From Corynebacterium striatum ATCC 6940 (GTDB taxonomy: Bacteria > Actinomycetota > Actinomycetes > Mycobacteriales > Mycobacteriaceae), in the NCBI RefSeq assembly GCF_000159135.1, contig NZ_GG667531.1, forward strand, positions 1 through 64,000: 64,000 nucleotides of DNA, written 5' to 3'. The notes under the pieces were generated by a model. The model was not told the DNA's origin. It searched no databases and saw nothing but the letters and a program-made list of their open reading frames with translations. Positions 34,783 to 43,998 of this stretch are shown piece by piece. Both the position numbers and the translations under genes were made by a program. Positions within the stretch are counted from its first letter, which is position 1; every line of letters begins with the position of its first letter.

Positions 34783-35159
34783 TTTTAAACCAGTTCACGC
34801 GGGGCGAGCAGGTTACCGGCTTGGTGTGGTTGGCAGTCGGTGCATTGACCTCTTTGGTCTTGGAGGTTGTCTACCTCACGGCGCGCCTTCCACTGCCCGA
34901 CGGCGCAAGTGTGGCGTTTCCCATCACTATTGTTGTGGCCTGGTGGTTCAATGGAGTGCTCACGCGCACAGCGCGGCTGTGGAGTGATAATGCCTACATT
35001 GGTCTCGTGCCTTTGGCTGCTTGGTTACTTGGCTACTTAGCATTCGCGCTGGGTGCGGCGGTAACTGGGGATATGTGGCTGGCAAATAATATTCTTTCGC
35101 TTCTGCTGCTGATAGCTGGAATCGGTGGCGGAATTTTCCCATTTTTCAAACAGAAGTGA
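34779..35159 (+). CDS. Small integral membrane protein
   Basis: 126-aa protein with four predicted membrane helices and no catalytic motif (LVWLAVGALTSLVLEVVYL is the first). GTG start overlaps the mshB TGA. It matches in position and size the conserved membrane protein between mshB and fdxC in mycobacteria (Rv1171c-like region), so it belongs to the conserved cluster. Function unknown. Confidence 0.75.
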   Translation: MILNQFTRGEQVTGLVWLAVGALTSLVLEVVYLTARLPLPDGASVAFPITIVVAWWFNGVLTRTARLWSDNAYIGLVPLAAWLLGYLAFALGAAVTGDMWLANNILSLLLLIAGIGGGIFPFFKQK

Positions 35160-35209
35160 CATACTGTTAAACATCCCAAAACCCGTGAAAACAGGAGTTT
35201 TAGCACCTC

Positions 35210-35533
35210 ATGACTTACACAATCGCGCAGCCGTGCGTCGATGTGATGGACCGCGCTTGCGTTGAAGAGTGCCCAGTCGATTGCATCTACGAAGGCAAGC
35301 GCTCCCTGTACATCCATCCTGACGAGTGCGTGGACTGCGGCGCTTGTGAACCTGCTTGCCCGGTCGAGGCCATTTTCTACGAGGATGATGTTCCGGACGA
35401 GTGGATCGATTACAACGACGCAAACGCTGCGTTCTTCGATGACCTGGGCTCTCCAGGCGGAGCAGCCGCGCTCGGACCGCAGGACTTCGACGCCCCGATG
35501 ATTGCTGCGCTTCCGCCGCAAAATCAGGATTAA
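35210..35533 (+). CDS. fdxC: 7Fe ferredoxin ([3Fe-4S][4Fe-4S])
   Basis: 107-aa ferredoxin. Cys9, Cys17, Cys21 and Cys25 form the first cluster set (C-x7-C-x3-C-x3-CP pattern for a 3Fe/4Fe ferredoxin), and [12 protein letters not shown] (Cys40, 43, 46, 50) the second. The acidic C-terminal half is typical of actinobacterial FdxA/FdxC. It precedes dapC as in mycobacteria; electron partners (for example cytochromes P450 or oxidoreductases) are unknown. Own promoter likely (ACATACTGTTAAACAT before the RBS region). Confidence 0.93.
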   Translation: MTYTIAQPCVDVMDRACVEECPVDCIYEGKRSLYIHPDECVDCGACEPACPVEAIFYEDDVPDEWIDYNDANAAFFDDLGSPGGAAALGPQDFDAPMIAALPPQNQD

Positions 35534-35542
35534 TTTTAAATT

Positions 35543-35579
35543 CCCGGCCCATTCATGCGCTGGCGTGAACAAGGCCGGG
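35543..35579 (+). terminator. Hairpin between fdxC and dapC
   Basis: CCCGGCC (35543-35549) pairs with GGCCGGG (35573-35579); TTAATTGTTT follows. The stem is strong but the T-tract weak, so partial termination or transcript processing between fdxC and dapC is the likely role. Confidence 0.5.
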
Positions 35580-35636
35580 GTTAATTGTTTGCTAGCCGCA
35601 TATTCATCGCCATAACGCTCAAGGAGTTTTAGACTC

Positions 35637-36734
35637 ATGGCTCGCCAACCGCTCGGAAACACACTGCCTGACTTCCCGTGGAATTCTCTTGCAGACGCGA
35701 AGAAGAAGGCACAGTCGCATCCGGACGGAATCGTTGATCTGTCTGTGGGCAACCCTGTGGACCCGGTTGCTCCGGGCGTCCAGCTGGCGCTGGCTTCAAA
35801 TGCGGAGGCTCCTGGATACCCGACCACTGCAGGTACGGCCGCTCTGCAGGACGCGATTCGCGGCAATGTGCATCGCCGCACCAATGTGGAGCCAGAGGCT
35901 ATCGGTGTGCTTCCTGTCATTGGTCTGAAGGAAGCCATCGCTTGGCTGCCGACGTTGCTCGGCATGCGCGGTGAGCGGGTGATTATTCCGTCTGTTGCTT
36001 ACCCGACCTACGAGGTTGGCGCACTCATCGCCGGGGCGACTCCTGAGCGGAATGACGACCCAGCCGCGTTCGGCGATGCTGCGATGGCATTTGTGAATTC
36101 TCCCTCCAACCCCACGGGCAACGTCTTGAGCGTGGAGGAGCTGCGCGACGTGGTGGCTTGGGCACGTGAGAACGACGCTATTGTGGCCTCCGACGAGTGC
36201 TACTTGGCGCTGGCCTGGGACGATGACAAGAAGCCGGTCTCCATTTTGGATCCACGCGTAAACGACGGTGACACCACGGGTTTGATTGCTATGCACTCGT
36301 TGTCGAAGTCCCACAACTTGGCGTCTTACCGCACCGGTTTCTTCGCTGGCGATCCGAAGCTCATCGCGGAGCTGCTGGAGCTGCGCAAGCACGCCGGTCT
36401 CATCGTGCCGGGGCCGATTCAGGCGGCGATGGTTGAAGCTCTCAACGACGACGACTCCGAGAGCTTGCAGGTTCGTCGCTATGCTGCCCGCCGTGCGAAG
36501 CTGCTGCGTGCCCTAACGGAGGCAGGCTTCCGCATTGAGCATTCTGAGGCCAGCATGTACCTGTGGGCTACCCGCGATGAAGACTGCCGCACGACGGTGG
36601 ACTGGCTGGCTGAACGCGGTATTTTGGTCGCCCCTGGTGACTTCTACGGCCCAACGGGGCAGAAGTTCGTGCGCATCGGCTTGAACGGCACCGACGAGCG
36701 TATCGACGCCGCTGTTGCCCGCCTCGCGCAGTAA
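35637..36734 (+). CDS. dapC: N-succinyldiaminopimelate aminotransferase
   Basis: 365-aa class I/II PLP aminotransferase of lysine/meso-diaminopimelate synthesis, acting on N-succinyl-2-amino-6-oxopimelate. PLP Lys lies in SLSKSHNLASYRTGF (about 222-236); NSPSNPTGN and SDECYLAL are the other cofactor signatures; the C-terminal FVRIGLNG contains the substrate Arg. dapD and dapE are 5-7 kb downstream in this window, completing the succinylase branch with DapC. RBS CAAGGAG, 11 nt before ATG. Confidence 0.93.
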   Translation: MARQPLGNTLPDFPWNSLADAKKKAQSHPDGIVDLSVGNPVDPVAPGVQLALASNAEAPGYPTTAGTAALQDAIRGNVHRRTNVEPEAIGVLPVIGLKEAIAWLPTLLGMRGERVIIPSVAYPTYEVGALIAGATPERNDDPAAFGDAAMAFVNSPSNPTGNVLSVEELRDVVAWARENDAIVASDECYLALAWDDDKKPVSILDPRVNDGDTTGLIAMHSLSKSHNLASYRTGFFAGDPKLIAELLELRKHAGLIVPGPIQAAMVEALNDDDSESLQVRRYAARRAKLLRALTEAGFRIEHSEASMYLWATRDEDCRTTVDWLAERGILVAPGDFYGPTGQKFVRIGLNGTDERIDAAVARLAQ

Positions 36735-36753
36735 ATAGGTCGAGGGCCTGCCC

Positions 36754-37569
36754 ATGGCTTTTCGACCGCCAGCGCGGGAGGGGATAAGCCCGCGGAAGGC
36801 GGTGCTGCATGGCACCGTTCCTGCCGCGCCGCAGTATTGGGCGGCCGAGGCTGGGGATTCTCCTTTTCCGGCGGGTGCACTCTTAGAGCCCGGAACGCGG
36901 CTGGAGTGCCCTATTCCTGCGTGGTACCACCCAGAGGTCCCGCCGGAGCCGCCCATTCCTTTCGACTATCAGGTGCTCTATGCCGATGAGCATCTTCTTG
37001 TCGTTGACAAACCGCATTTCCTGCCCACGACGTCGAATGGACGAATCGTGCGCGAGACTCTGCAGACTCGCCTGCGCGTGGATATGGACAATGATGAGAT
37101 TGTTCCGTTGCATCGCCTCGATAGGCTCACGGCTGGAGTTGTGGTGTGTTCGGTGAACCCACGCACGCGTGGGCTGTATCAGCACATGTTCCAGGACAGG
37201 CAGATGCACAAGACTTATCGCGCTCGGGTGACGCAGCCACTCCAGTTTGAGGGCATGGTGACGCTGAGGATGGCTAAGCCGCACGGAAGCAGACAGGTTG
37301 TCGTGGATCCGGCGGGTACGCCGACGCAGACTTTTGTGCGTGCGAGCGGCAAGGACGTGGAGCTCCAACCGCTGACCGGGCACACGCATCAGCTGCGGGT
37401 CTTGTTGAACCACTTGGGTAGTCCCATCTGCGGGGATGACACTTATCCAGTGGATAAAGGGCTGGATCTCTATGACTTCTCGGAGCCTTTGCAGTTGGTA
37501 CACGAGCGCTTAGAATTTATCGATCCGATATGTGGCGCGCGGCGTCAGTTTTTCGCTGCGCAAGGGTGA
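36754..37569 (+). CDS. RluA-family RNA pseudouridine synthase
   Basis: 271-aa protein. HRLDRLTAGVV (120-130) includes the catalytic Asp123 of the RluA/RsuA superfamily; DYQVLYADEHLLVVDKP (71-87) and the TGHTHQLRVLLNHLG box are the other conserved motifs. The first 70 residues are a Pro-rich extension without an S4 domain. It should isomerise uridines in rRNA or tRNA; the target position cannot be read. Follows dapC by 19 bp and may be co-transcribed. Confidence 0.9.
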   Translation: MAFRPPAREGISPRKAVLHGTVPAAPQYWAAEAGDSPFPAGALLEPGTRLECPIPAWYHPEVPPEPPIPFDYQVLYADEHLLVVDKPHFLPTTSNGRIVRETLQTRLRVDMDNDEIVPLHRLDRLTAGVVVCSVNPRTRGLYQHMFQDRQMHKTYRARVTQPLQFEGMVTLRMAKPHGSRQVVVDPAGTPTQTFVRASGKDVELQPLTGHTHQLRVLLNHLGSPICGDDTYPVDKGLDLYDFSEPLQLVHERLEFIDPICGARRQFFAAQG

Positions 37570-37620
37570 AGGACTAGACTCTAATAGGTTTTAATTTTAG
37601 ACGACGCTAAGGGGCGAGCT

Positions 37621-38184
37621 ATGGCGGATTTGACCTTTGCGCGGTTTGCCTCCAATTTTGGCCAGTTCATTAAGTTCGGCATGGTCGGTGGATCAGGTGT
37701 GTTGGTGAACCAAGCGGTGTTCATTGCCACCAAAAAGATCTTTGATTCTGCTTTTGGATTGCACTACTACGATCCTTTCTGGGCGATCCCGTTCACGGAT
37801 TTCAACATCCGTTGGTACAACGTCTTCGCATTCATTGCCTTTTTGGTTGCAAATATTTGGAATTACCAGCTCAACCGCAAATGGACGTTTGGCTCGGTGG
37901 AGAAGGTGTCCTGGTTGCGGGGCTTTTTCCCATTCCTCATCACGGGCGTTGGTGCGATGATCGTTTCGCAGATTGTTATGGTCGCTTTGATCAACACGAA
38001 CTCGCCGGTCCAGCTACCAAGCGATATCTTCGATGACTCCTCTGGATTAAGAAACAAGAGCTACTGGGCGAATGCGATTTCCATCGTGGTCGCTATGCCG
38101 ATCAATTTTGTCATCAATAAGCTGTGGACATTCCGCTCGAAGCCAAAGTCGCCTGTCGTCGTTGCCCAAGAGGATCCGCTCTAA
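37621..38184 (+). CDS. GtrA-family membrane protein
   Basis: 187-aa protein with four membrane helices: FIKFGMVGGSGVLVNQAVF starts the first, and NYQLNRKWTF is the motif between helices 2 and 3, as in GtrA flippase-like proteins that move polyprenyl-linked sugars; a final NFVINKLWTF repeats it. In corynebacteria GtrA homologues are linked to arabinogalactan or lipoglycan precursors. No sugar transferase is adjacent, so the carried sugar is unknown. Confidence 0.88.
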   Translation: MADLTFARFASNFGQFIKFGMVGGSGVLVNQAVFIATKKIFDSAFGLHYYDPFWAIPFTDFNIRWYNVFAFIAFLVANIWNYQLNRKWTFGSVEKVSWLRGFFPFLITGVGAMIVSQIVMVALINTNSPVQLPSDIFDDSSGLRNKSYWANAISIVVAMPINFVINKLWTFRSKPKSPVVVAQEDPL

Positions 38185-38213
38185 AAGTACTTTGGCGGCA
38201 GTAAGGTGAAGGT

Positions 38214-38778
38214 ATGAATAAGCTCTTTTCTCTTCTTTCCTGCGCTGCCCTCGCTGGTGCGTTGACTGCCTGTTCGTCTGGTTCCTCCGACAATTCGCAG
38301 GATTCTGAGCCTAGTTTCGCTGCCGCTGTGTCTGCGACGGTGACGAGCTCGGCGACGTCGGAAGAGAGCACCCGTTGCACCGAGCCTGAAGGTTGTGGAC
38401 GAACAGTACTTTATGGTTAATGAGATAACTTGGGTCGTGCTCATCCGCGACGGTTATTGCTTCGTTAAGCAGAGCGGCAGTTATGCAACTTGCCAAATGA
38501 CAATGGTTGATACGCCACAAGTGGAAACCCCTGTGGGAATGGATTCGGCCGATACCGTCGCTAAGAGTGAATCAGGACAACTGGAATTTGTTAAGTCGAT
38601 GACCGCAGGCCTACCGGGCGGCGGCCTGGCGGACTCGGCGCCTAAGACAATGGAACCGGGCACTCGCACCACCATTCAAGGCATCACACTGACTAATGAC
38701 TTTGATGGAACGTTCGCCATGGAAAGCGGAGGCAGCGTCGCGACTTTTACTCCTGACGGACATGTGTCCATCAACTAG
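38214..38778 (+). pseudogene. Secreted lipoprotein interrupted by a frameshift
   Basis: The first frame (38214-38420) gives a normal lipoprotein start with lipobox LTAC and Ser-rich linker, then ends at TAA 38418. A second frame, open from 38344 to 38778, continues APVAPSLKVVDEQYFMVNEI through a folded-looking domain with two Cys (DGYCFVKQSGSYATC) and ends at a natural TAG. The two frames differ by +1, and the second has no convincing start. One single-base indel between about 38344 and 38420 explains both. Sequencing error or programmed shift cannot be excluded. Domain family not recognised. Confidence 0.6.
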
Positions 38779-38784
38779 GAGGTC

Positions 38785-38819
38785 CTAAAAAGGCAGTAGC
38801 ACCGGCGAGGGGCCGGTGC
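38785..38819 (-). terminator. Terminator of the amino-acid permease gene
   Basis: Hairpin GCACCGGC (38799-38806) with GCCGGTGC (38812-38819); the minus strand continues TACTGCCTTTTTAGG, giving the T-run. It lies just after the permease stop and also faces the end of the frameshifted lipoprotein. Confidence 0.75.
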
Positions 38820-38835
38820 GATCTGTTGCGGATGG

Positions 38836-40269
38836 CTAGTCCTCGAGCTGCTTATTGAGGCGCTTTTCGACGTCGGGAAGCGGCAGCGTCGAGGTCGGGG
38901 AAATCCCGCGCATCTTCGCATTGATGACGCTGGCGACTGCGAGAATTGCAAACATCGCTGCGGCCGAGAGCAGCTGAACACGGGCACTGGCGTCGGTCAG
39001 CATGAGCACCGCAATGGCCGCGAAGATGGCCAGGGAGAACCACGTGAGGTACGGGAAAGCCCACATACGAATGGGCAGCGGGTGGATAGCTTCCAGGCGG
39101 CGGCGCAGGCGCAGCTGGCTCACCGCGATGAATACCCACACGATGAGCAGGGAAGCGCCAGCAGAATTGAGCATGAAGCGGAGCAACCAGCCCGTGTCGG
39201 CGTAGTTGAGCACGACCATGACCACAGAGAGGAGCACCGACAGGGCGATGGCGTTGGTGGGGACGCCGCGCTCGTTGGTCTTGGTAAAGATCTGCGGTGC
39301 CTCGTGGCGAGAGGCCAGCGAGTGCATCATGCGCGAGGAGGCGTAGATCTGCGCGTTGAATGCGGAGAGCAGTGCCAACACGATGATGACTTCCATGAAG
39401 CCGGCGGCCACCGGAATACCAGCGCGGTCGAGCACCTGAGTAAACGGCGATTGTGCTGCGGTGTCAGCGCCGCCGAGAGTGGAATACGGTAACAGGAAGG
39501 TGATGACCAGAACGGAGCCCAGGTAGAAAACCGAGATACGTAAGATGGTGGAGCGCACCGCGTTGACGAGGGACTTCTCAGGGTCCTCAGACTCGGCGGC
39601 CGCGATGGCTACTACCTCGATGCCGCCGAATGCGAAGGCAACGGCGAGCAGACCTGCAGCGACGCCGCCGAGGCCATTCGGCATGAAGCCGTCTTCGAGG
39701 AAGATCTTGGTACCGATGAACTCGTGCCCTGGTAAAAAGCCAAAAATGAGCAGGAAGCCCACGATCAGGAAGGCGACGATGACAATGACCTTGATGGCAG
39801 CGAACCAGTATTCAAACTCGCCGAAGAGGCGTACGCGCAGGAGATTGACGATGCCAAAGAATGCTACGCACACTGCGGCCGGAATCCACGGCGATACATT
39901 GAACCACGAACCTATGAAGCCGGCCGCGCCGGTGATTTCAGCGCCTAGGACTGCAACGGTAGCGAGCCAGTAAATCCAGCCTTGGGTAAATCCGGCCCAG
40001 CGTCCGATGCCGTGTTCGGCATACTCGGAGAAGGAACCGGAGGCGGGGATAACGGTGCCCATCTCGCCGAGCATCTGCATCACGAGGATGGCGAGGAAGC
40101 CAGCGATGAGGTAGGCGAGGAGCACAGCGGGGCCTGCGGCGGAAATACCAACGCCGGTTCCAAGGAAAAGGCCCGCGCCTATGGTTGAGCCGAGGCCCAT
40201 CATGGTGAGGTGGCGGACCTTGAGGCCGCTGCCAAGAGAGCCTGATGAGGAAGATGTCGATGCAGTCAC
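38836..40269 (-). CDS. APC-superfamily amino acid permease (first of two paralogues)
   Basis: 477-aa permease with 12 membrane helices. HLTMMGLGSTIGAGLFLGTG (helix 1 substrate-binding GSxIGxG turn) and AFAFGGIEVVAIAAAESEDP (helix 6 region) are typical of the AAT family (GabP, aromatic or basic amino acids). GTG start; GGGAAG abuts it, and TAAACT 7 nt upstream suggests a leaderless message. It resembles the permease at 41385 throughout. Substrate not determined. Confidence 0.9.
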   Translation of the reverse strand: MTASTSSSSGSLGSGLKVRHLTMMGLGSTIGAGLFLGTGVGISAAGPAVLLAYLIAGFLAILVMQMLGEMGTVIPASGSFSEYAEHGIGRWAGFTQGWIYWLATVAVLGAEITGAAGFIGSWFNVSPWIPAAVCVAFFGIVNLLRVRLFGEFEYWFAAIKVIVIVAFLIVGFLLIFGFLPGHEFIGTKIFLEDGFMPNGLGGVAAGLLAVAFAFGGIEVVAIAAAESEDPEKSLVNAVRSTILRISVFYLGSVLVITFLLPYSTLGGADTAAQSPFTQVLDRAGIPVAAGFMEVIIVLALLSAFNAQIYASSRMMHSLASRHEAPQIFTKTNERGVPTNAIALSVLLSVVMVVLNYADTGWLLRFMLNSAGASLLIVWVFIAVSQLRLRRRLEAIHPLPIRMWAFPYLTWFSLAIFAAIAVLMLTDASARVQLLSAAAMFAILAVASVINAKMRGISPTSTLPLPDVEKRLNKQLED

Positions 40270-40326
40270 CTTCCCAGTTTAGAACGCGCCTGCGAGGGGG
40301 CTATGAACCGGGGGCTCGGCAGAAGC

Positions 40327-41304
40327 TTAGTTCTTGTGCAGGTCCTCGTTGAGGGCTACTGCATCGGCCTTCCACTCGGTGGCTTCGACGGCACCGGAGA
40401 CGGAGTTGCGGCGCAGCAGGACGCCAGAAGCTCCGGAGAGCTGTGAGCCCTTGACGGTGTCGCCTTCCTTGACTCCAAGAGCCTCGGCGATCTTGCCGAA
40501 CACGGCGATCTTCGTGCCAGCGGTGACGTAGAGGCCGGCCTCGACTACGGCGTCGTCGCCAAGCGAGATGCCAATACCCGAGTTGGCGCCCAGCAGGCAG
40601 CGCTCGCCGATGGAGATGACTTCTTTGCCGCCACCAGAAAGCGTGCCCATGATGGAAGCGCCGCCGCCAACATCAGAGCCGTCACCGACCACAACACCCG
40701 CGGAGATGCGGCCCTCAACCATGGAGGCGCCCAGGGTTCCGGCGTTGAAGTTCACGAAGCCCTCGTGCATGACCGTGGTGCCCTCAGCGAGGTGAGCACC
40801 GAGGCGGACTCGGTCGGCGTCGCCAATGCGGACGCCGGTCGGCACGACGTAGTCCACCATGCGCGGGAACTTGTCCACCGAGTAGACAGTAACGGGGCCG
40901 CGGGAGGACAGGCGGCCGCGGACCATCTGGAAGTCGGCAACCGCGCAAGGACCGTAGTTGGTCCACACAACGTTAGCCAGCAGGCCGAAGATGCCGTCCA
41001 TGTTCAGGCCGTGCGGCTTGACCGCGCGGTGGGAGAGGAGGTGGAGGCGCAGGTATGCGTCGTAGGTGTCCACCGGGGCCTCATCCAGATCCTTGATGGC
41101 GGTCTCAACTGCAACGCGAGCCACGCCGCGCTCCTCGTCCGGGCCCACCAGCGCAGCGAATTGCTGTGGGGTCTGCTCCAAGCGGGTGGTGCCGGTCTTC
41201 GTGACGTTAGCGTCCTCGCCGATGTGAACGGCAGGGAACCATACGTCAAGGACGGTTCCATCGTGGGTCAGGGTGGCAAGGCCGCGGGCGGATGCAGAAG
41301 TCAT
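40327..41304 (-). CDS. dapD: 2,3,4,5-tetrahydropyridine-2,6-dicarboxylate N-succinyltransferase
   Basis: 325-aa trimeric left-handed beta-helix acyltransferase that succinylates tetrahydrodipicolinate. Hexapeptide repeats run through residues about 165-250 ([22 protein letters not shown], then [24 protein letters not shown]). The long N-terminal domain (about 150 aa) matches the actinobacterial DapD type. With DapC and DapE here it forms the succinylase route to meso-diaminopimelate for peptidoglycan and lysine. It is flanked on the same strand by two amino-acid permease paralogues. Confidence 0.95.
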   Translation of the reverse strand: MTSASARGLATLTHDGTVLDVWFPAVHIGEDANVTKTGTTRLEQTPQQFAALVGPDEERGVARVAVETAIKDLDEAPVDTYDAYLRLHLLSHRAVKPHGLNMDGIFGLLANVVWTNYGPCAVADFQMVRGRLSSRGPVTVYSVDKFPRMVDYVVPTGVRIGDADRVRLGAHLAEGTTVMHEGFVNFNAGTLGASMVEGRISAGVVVGDGSDVGGGASIMGTLSGGGKEVISIGERCLLGANSGIGISLGDDAVVEAGLYVTAGTKIAVFGKIAEALGVKEGDTVKGSQLSGASGVLLRRNSVSGAVEATEWKADAVALNEDLHKN

Positions 41305-41384
41305 ATCTAGAAGTGAACCTTTTGATTGCCGGGAATCGCCCGAGAAACCCCAGGCGACATCTTTTACCGCTACAGCTTACACAG

Positions 41385-42746
41385 CTAGCTAGTTTCCGTA
41401 GCTACTTGGCGCGGTTTTGTGAACTGCGACGCAACGACGAGGAAGGCCGTTAGTACGAGCACGGCAATGACCTGGTTGCGGGCAGAGGGATCGAGGAGCA
41501 TGAGCACGACCAGCACCGCCATGGCCAACAAAGTGGCCCATGGCAGTACCGGGTAGGCGATGACGCGGATGGTGGTCAGCTCGTTGTTGGCAGCCATGAT
41601 GGGGTGCAGCTTCAGGTAGGAAGCAACCACGAAGGTCCAGATCACCAGCAGGCAGCCGCCGACCGCATTGAAGAGGAAGGCCAGAAGTCCTGGTGGGTTC
41701 CAGAACTGCAGGAGTACCGATGCGAAGGCGCAAACCATCGAGAGGATGACGGCAAAGACCGGGGAGCCGGAAGGGTTCTTGGTGAGGAAGACCTTAGGTG
41801 CGGAGCCATCCTTGGCCATGTCATGAACAAGGCGGGAGGTGGCGTAGATCTGCGCGTTGAACGCGGACAGCAGTGACAGGGCGATGATGACTTCCATGAA
41901 GCCTGCAGCGAATGGGATCTTGGCTGCTTCCAGAACCAGGGTGAACGGGGAATCCGCGGCAGCGTCGGCATCCTGAATGTCGGCGAATGGCAGGATCATC
42001 GTGATGACTACGATGGCGCCGATATAGAAGACCATGATGCGGAAGATGACCGCGCGGACTGCGGTTGCCACGTTGTGTGCTGGATCCTCAGACTCAGCGG
42101 CGGCAATGGTCACCACTTCAATACCGCCGAAGGCGAAGGCCACAGCAAGCAGTCCAGCCGCAAAGCCAGGTAGGCCATTAGGCAGGAAGTTCTCAGTGAA
42201 GTTTGTGCCGGCTAAATCGCCGTTGAATCCAGGCAGCACGCCCACGAACATGAGGACACCAACGACGAGGAAGGCGATGATAACCGCGACCTTGATGATG
42301 GCAAACCAGAACTCGAACTCACCGAATCCGCGGACTGCGGCGAAGTTCACCACGGCGAAGAAGGACACAGCGATGAGCGCTGGGATCCAGGGGGCGATGT
42401 CAAACCACGAGGAGATAATGGCTGCAGCGCCGGTAATCTCTGCGCCCATAACCATGACTAGCATGAACCAAAAAATCCAGCCCAAGGTGAAACGGGCCCA
42501 GTTGCCGAAAGCCTGTCCGGCATAGGTGGAGAAGGAGCCCAGGGAAGGGCGGGCTGCGGCCATCTCGCCGAGCATCCACATGATGACGGCTACGAGGGCG
42601 CCGGCTATCGCATAGGAGACGAGAACCGAGGTACCGGAAATCTGAATACCGAGACCAACGCCGAGGAACAGACCAGCGCCGACGGCCGATCCGAGACCCA
42701 TCATGGTGAGGTGGCGAGTCTTTAGTTGCTGTGTGGCATCTGCCAT
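41385..42746 (-). CDS. APC-superfamily amino acid permease (second paralogue)
   Basis: 453-aa permease, 12 helices, with LKTRHLTMMGLGSAVGAGLF at the N-terminus and AFAFGGIEVVTIAAAESEDP in helix 6, nearly the same as the paralogue on the other side of dapD. The ATG at 42746 is favoured since AAAAGGCGG then lies about 6 nt upstream; another ATG lies 6 bp earlier. Divergent from dapE across about 90 bp. Substrate unknown; the two permeases probably arose by local duplication. Confidence 0.9.
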   Translation of the reverse strand: MADATQQLKTRHLTMMGLGSAVGAGLFLGVGLGIQISGTSVLVSYAIAGALVAVIMWMLGEMAAARPSLGSFSTYAGQAFGNWARFTLGWIFWFMLVMVMGAEITGAAAIISSWFDIAPWIPALIAVSFFAVVNFAAVRGFGEFEFWFAIIKVAVIIAFLVVGVLMFVGVLPGFNGDLAGTNFTENFLPNGLPGFAAGLLAVAFAFGGIEVVTIAAAESEDPAHNVATAVRAVIFRIMVFYIGAIVVITMILPFADIQDADAAADSPFTLVLEAAKIPFAAGFMEVIIALSLLSAFNAQIYATSRLVHDMAKDGSAPKVFLTKNPSGSPVFAVILSMVCAFASVLLQFWNPPGLLAFLFNAVGGCLLVIWTFVVASYLKLHPIMAANNELTTIRVIAYPVLPWATLLAMAVLVVLMLLDPSARNQVIAVLVLTAFLVVASQFTKPRQVATETS

Positions 42747-42835
42747 ATTCATCCGCCTTTTGTGACGCGCTTTAAGTTGACCAAGGGGATATTACACAAT
42801 GCAGCAGACATCCGTGGACGCTACGATGGCGCTTT

Positions 42836-43921
42836 GTGACTTTAGATCTGTTTGCGTCCCCGATCGAATTGACCAAAGCGCTCGTTGATATTCCGAGCCC
42901 ATCGCATCACGAGGAGGCGATTGCCGATGCTGTCGAAGCCGCCCTGCGCGGCCTCGACAGCGAAAAAGTCGAGGTAGTACGCTATGGCAATACCGTATGC
43001 GCGCGCACCAACTGGGGCAAAGATTCCCGTGTGGTCTTGGCTGGCCACATCGACACCGTGCCTTTGGCTGACAACGTTCCCCACCACATGGAAGGGGACA
43101 TCATGTGGGGGTGCGGCACCGTCGACATGAAATCCGGCATGGCTGTGTATTTGCATGCTTTCGCCGCGCTTTACGACGCCCCAGAGCTCGCCCACGATCT
43201 CACCGTCATCGCCTATGAGGGCGAGGAGGTGGCCACCGAGTTCAATGGCCTGGGACACCTACAAAAGGATCATCCGGAGTGGTTGCACGGTGATCTGGCG
43301 CTGCTCGGCGAACCCTCCGGCGCCATGATCGAGGCAGGCTGCCAGGGCACCATCCGCCTGCGGGTCACGGCCCACGGCACCCGCGCCCACTCTGCCCGCG
43401 CCTGGCTGGGCTCTAATGCTGCCCACACGTTGGCTCCGGTGATGATGAACGTGGCCAACTATGTTCCGCGTGAGGTCACCATCGACGGCTGTACCTATAA
43501 GGAAGGCCTGAACATCGTGCACCTGGAGTCGGGTGTGGCCACGAACACGATTCCCGACGAGGCCTGGATGTTCGTCAACTTCCGCTTCGCGCCGGACCGC
43601 AGCCTGCCGGAGGCAATGGCGCACATGCGCGAGGTCATCGGCGAGCACGAGAACGTCAGCATCGAGGTTGACGACGAAGCTGGCGCGGCACTTCCCGGGC
43701 TGGGACAGCCTGCGGCACGCGCGCTTGTCGACGCCGTCGGCGGCCAGTTCCGCGCCAAGTTTGGCTGGACCGACGTGGCCCGCTTCTCCGAGATGGGCAC
43801 GCCGGCCGTGAACTTTGGCCCGGGCGATCCCGGGTTTGCTCACAAGAAGGACGAGCAGGTCCCCATCGAGCAGATCACTACCGTATCCACTGCACTCCTG
43901 CAGTACCTGACCACCGCTTAG
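42836..43921 (+). CDS. dapE: Succinyl-diaminopimelate desuccinylase
   Basis: 361-aa binuclear zinc peptidase (M20) that removes succinate from N-succinyl-LL-diaminopimelate. Visible: AGHIDTVP (zinc ligand), the GCGTVDMKSG motif with bridging Asp, YEGEEVA with catalytic Glu pair, and a dimerisation domain at residues about 175-290. GTG start; TACGAT 8 nt before it suggests a leaderless transcript. It completes dapC, dapD, dapE in the window. Confidence 0.95.
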   Translation: MTLDLFASPIELTKALVDIPSPSHHEEAIADAVEAALRGLDSEKVEVVRYGNTVCARTNWGKDSRVVLAGHIDTVPLADNVPHHMEGDIMWGCGTVDMKSGMAVYLHAFAALYDAPELAHDLTVIAYEGEEVATEFNGLGHLQKDHPEWLHGDLALLGEPSGAMIEAGCQGTIRLRVTAHGTRAHSARAWLGSNAAHTLAPVMMNVANYVPREVTIDGCTYKEGLNIVHLESGVATNTIPDEAWMFVNFRFAPDRSLPEAMAHMREVIGEHENVSIEVDDEAGAALPGLGQPAARALVDAVGGQFRAKFGWTDVARFSEMGTPAVNFGPGDPGFAHKKDEQVPIEQITTVSTALLQYLTTA

Positions 43922-43998
43922 GCGCTACAGTCGTACAAGCCACCCTCCCGCAGTTACCCCAAGCGTCCCAAAGCACCCCGAAAACAAGGAAGTATCCC

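Noticed and set aside
35210-35533. fdxC as electron partner of the formate dehydrogenase
   Set aside because: It lies 17 kb away in a conserved mycobacterial gene order unrelated to the selenium island.
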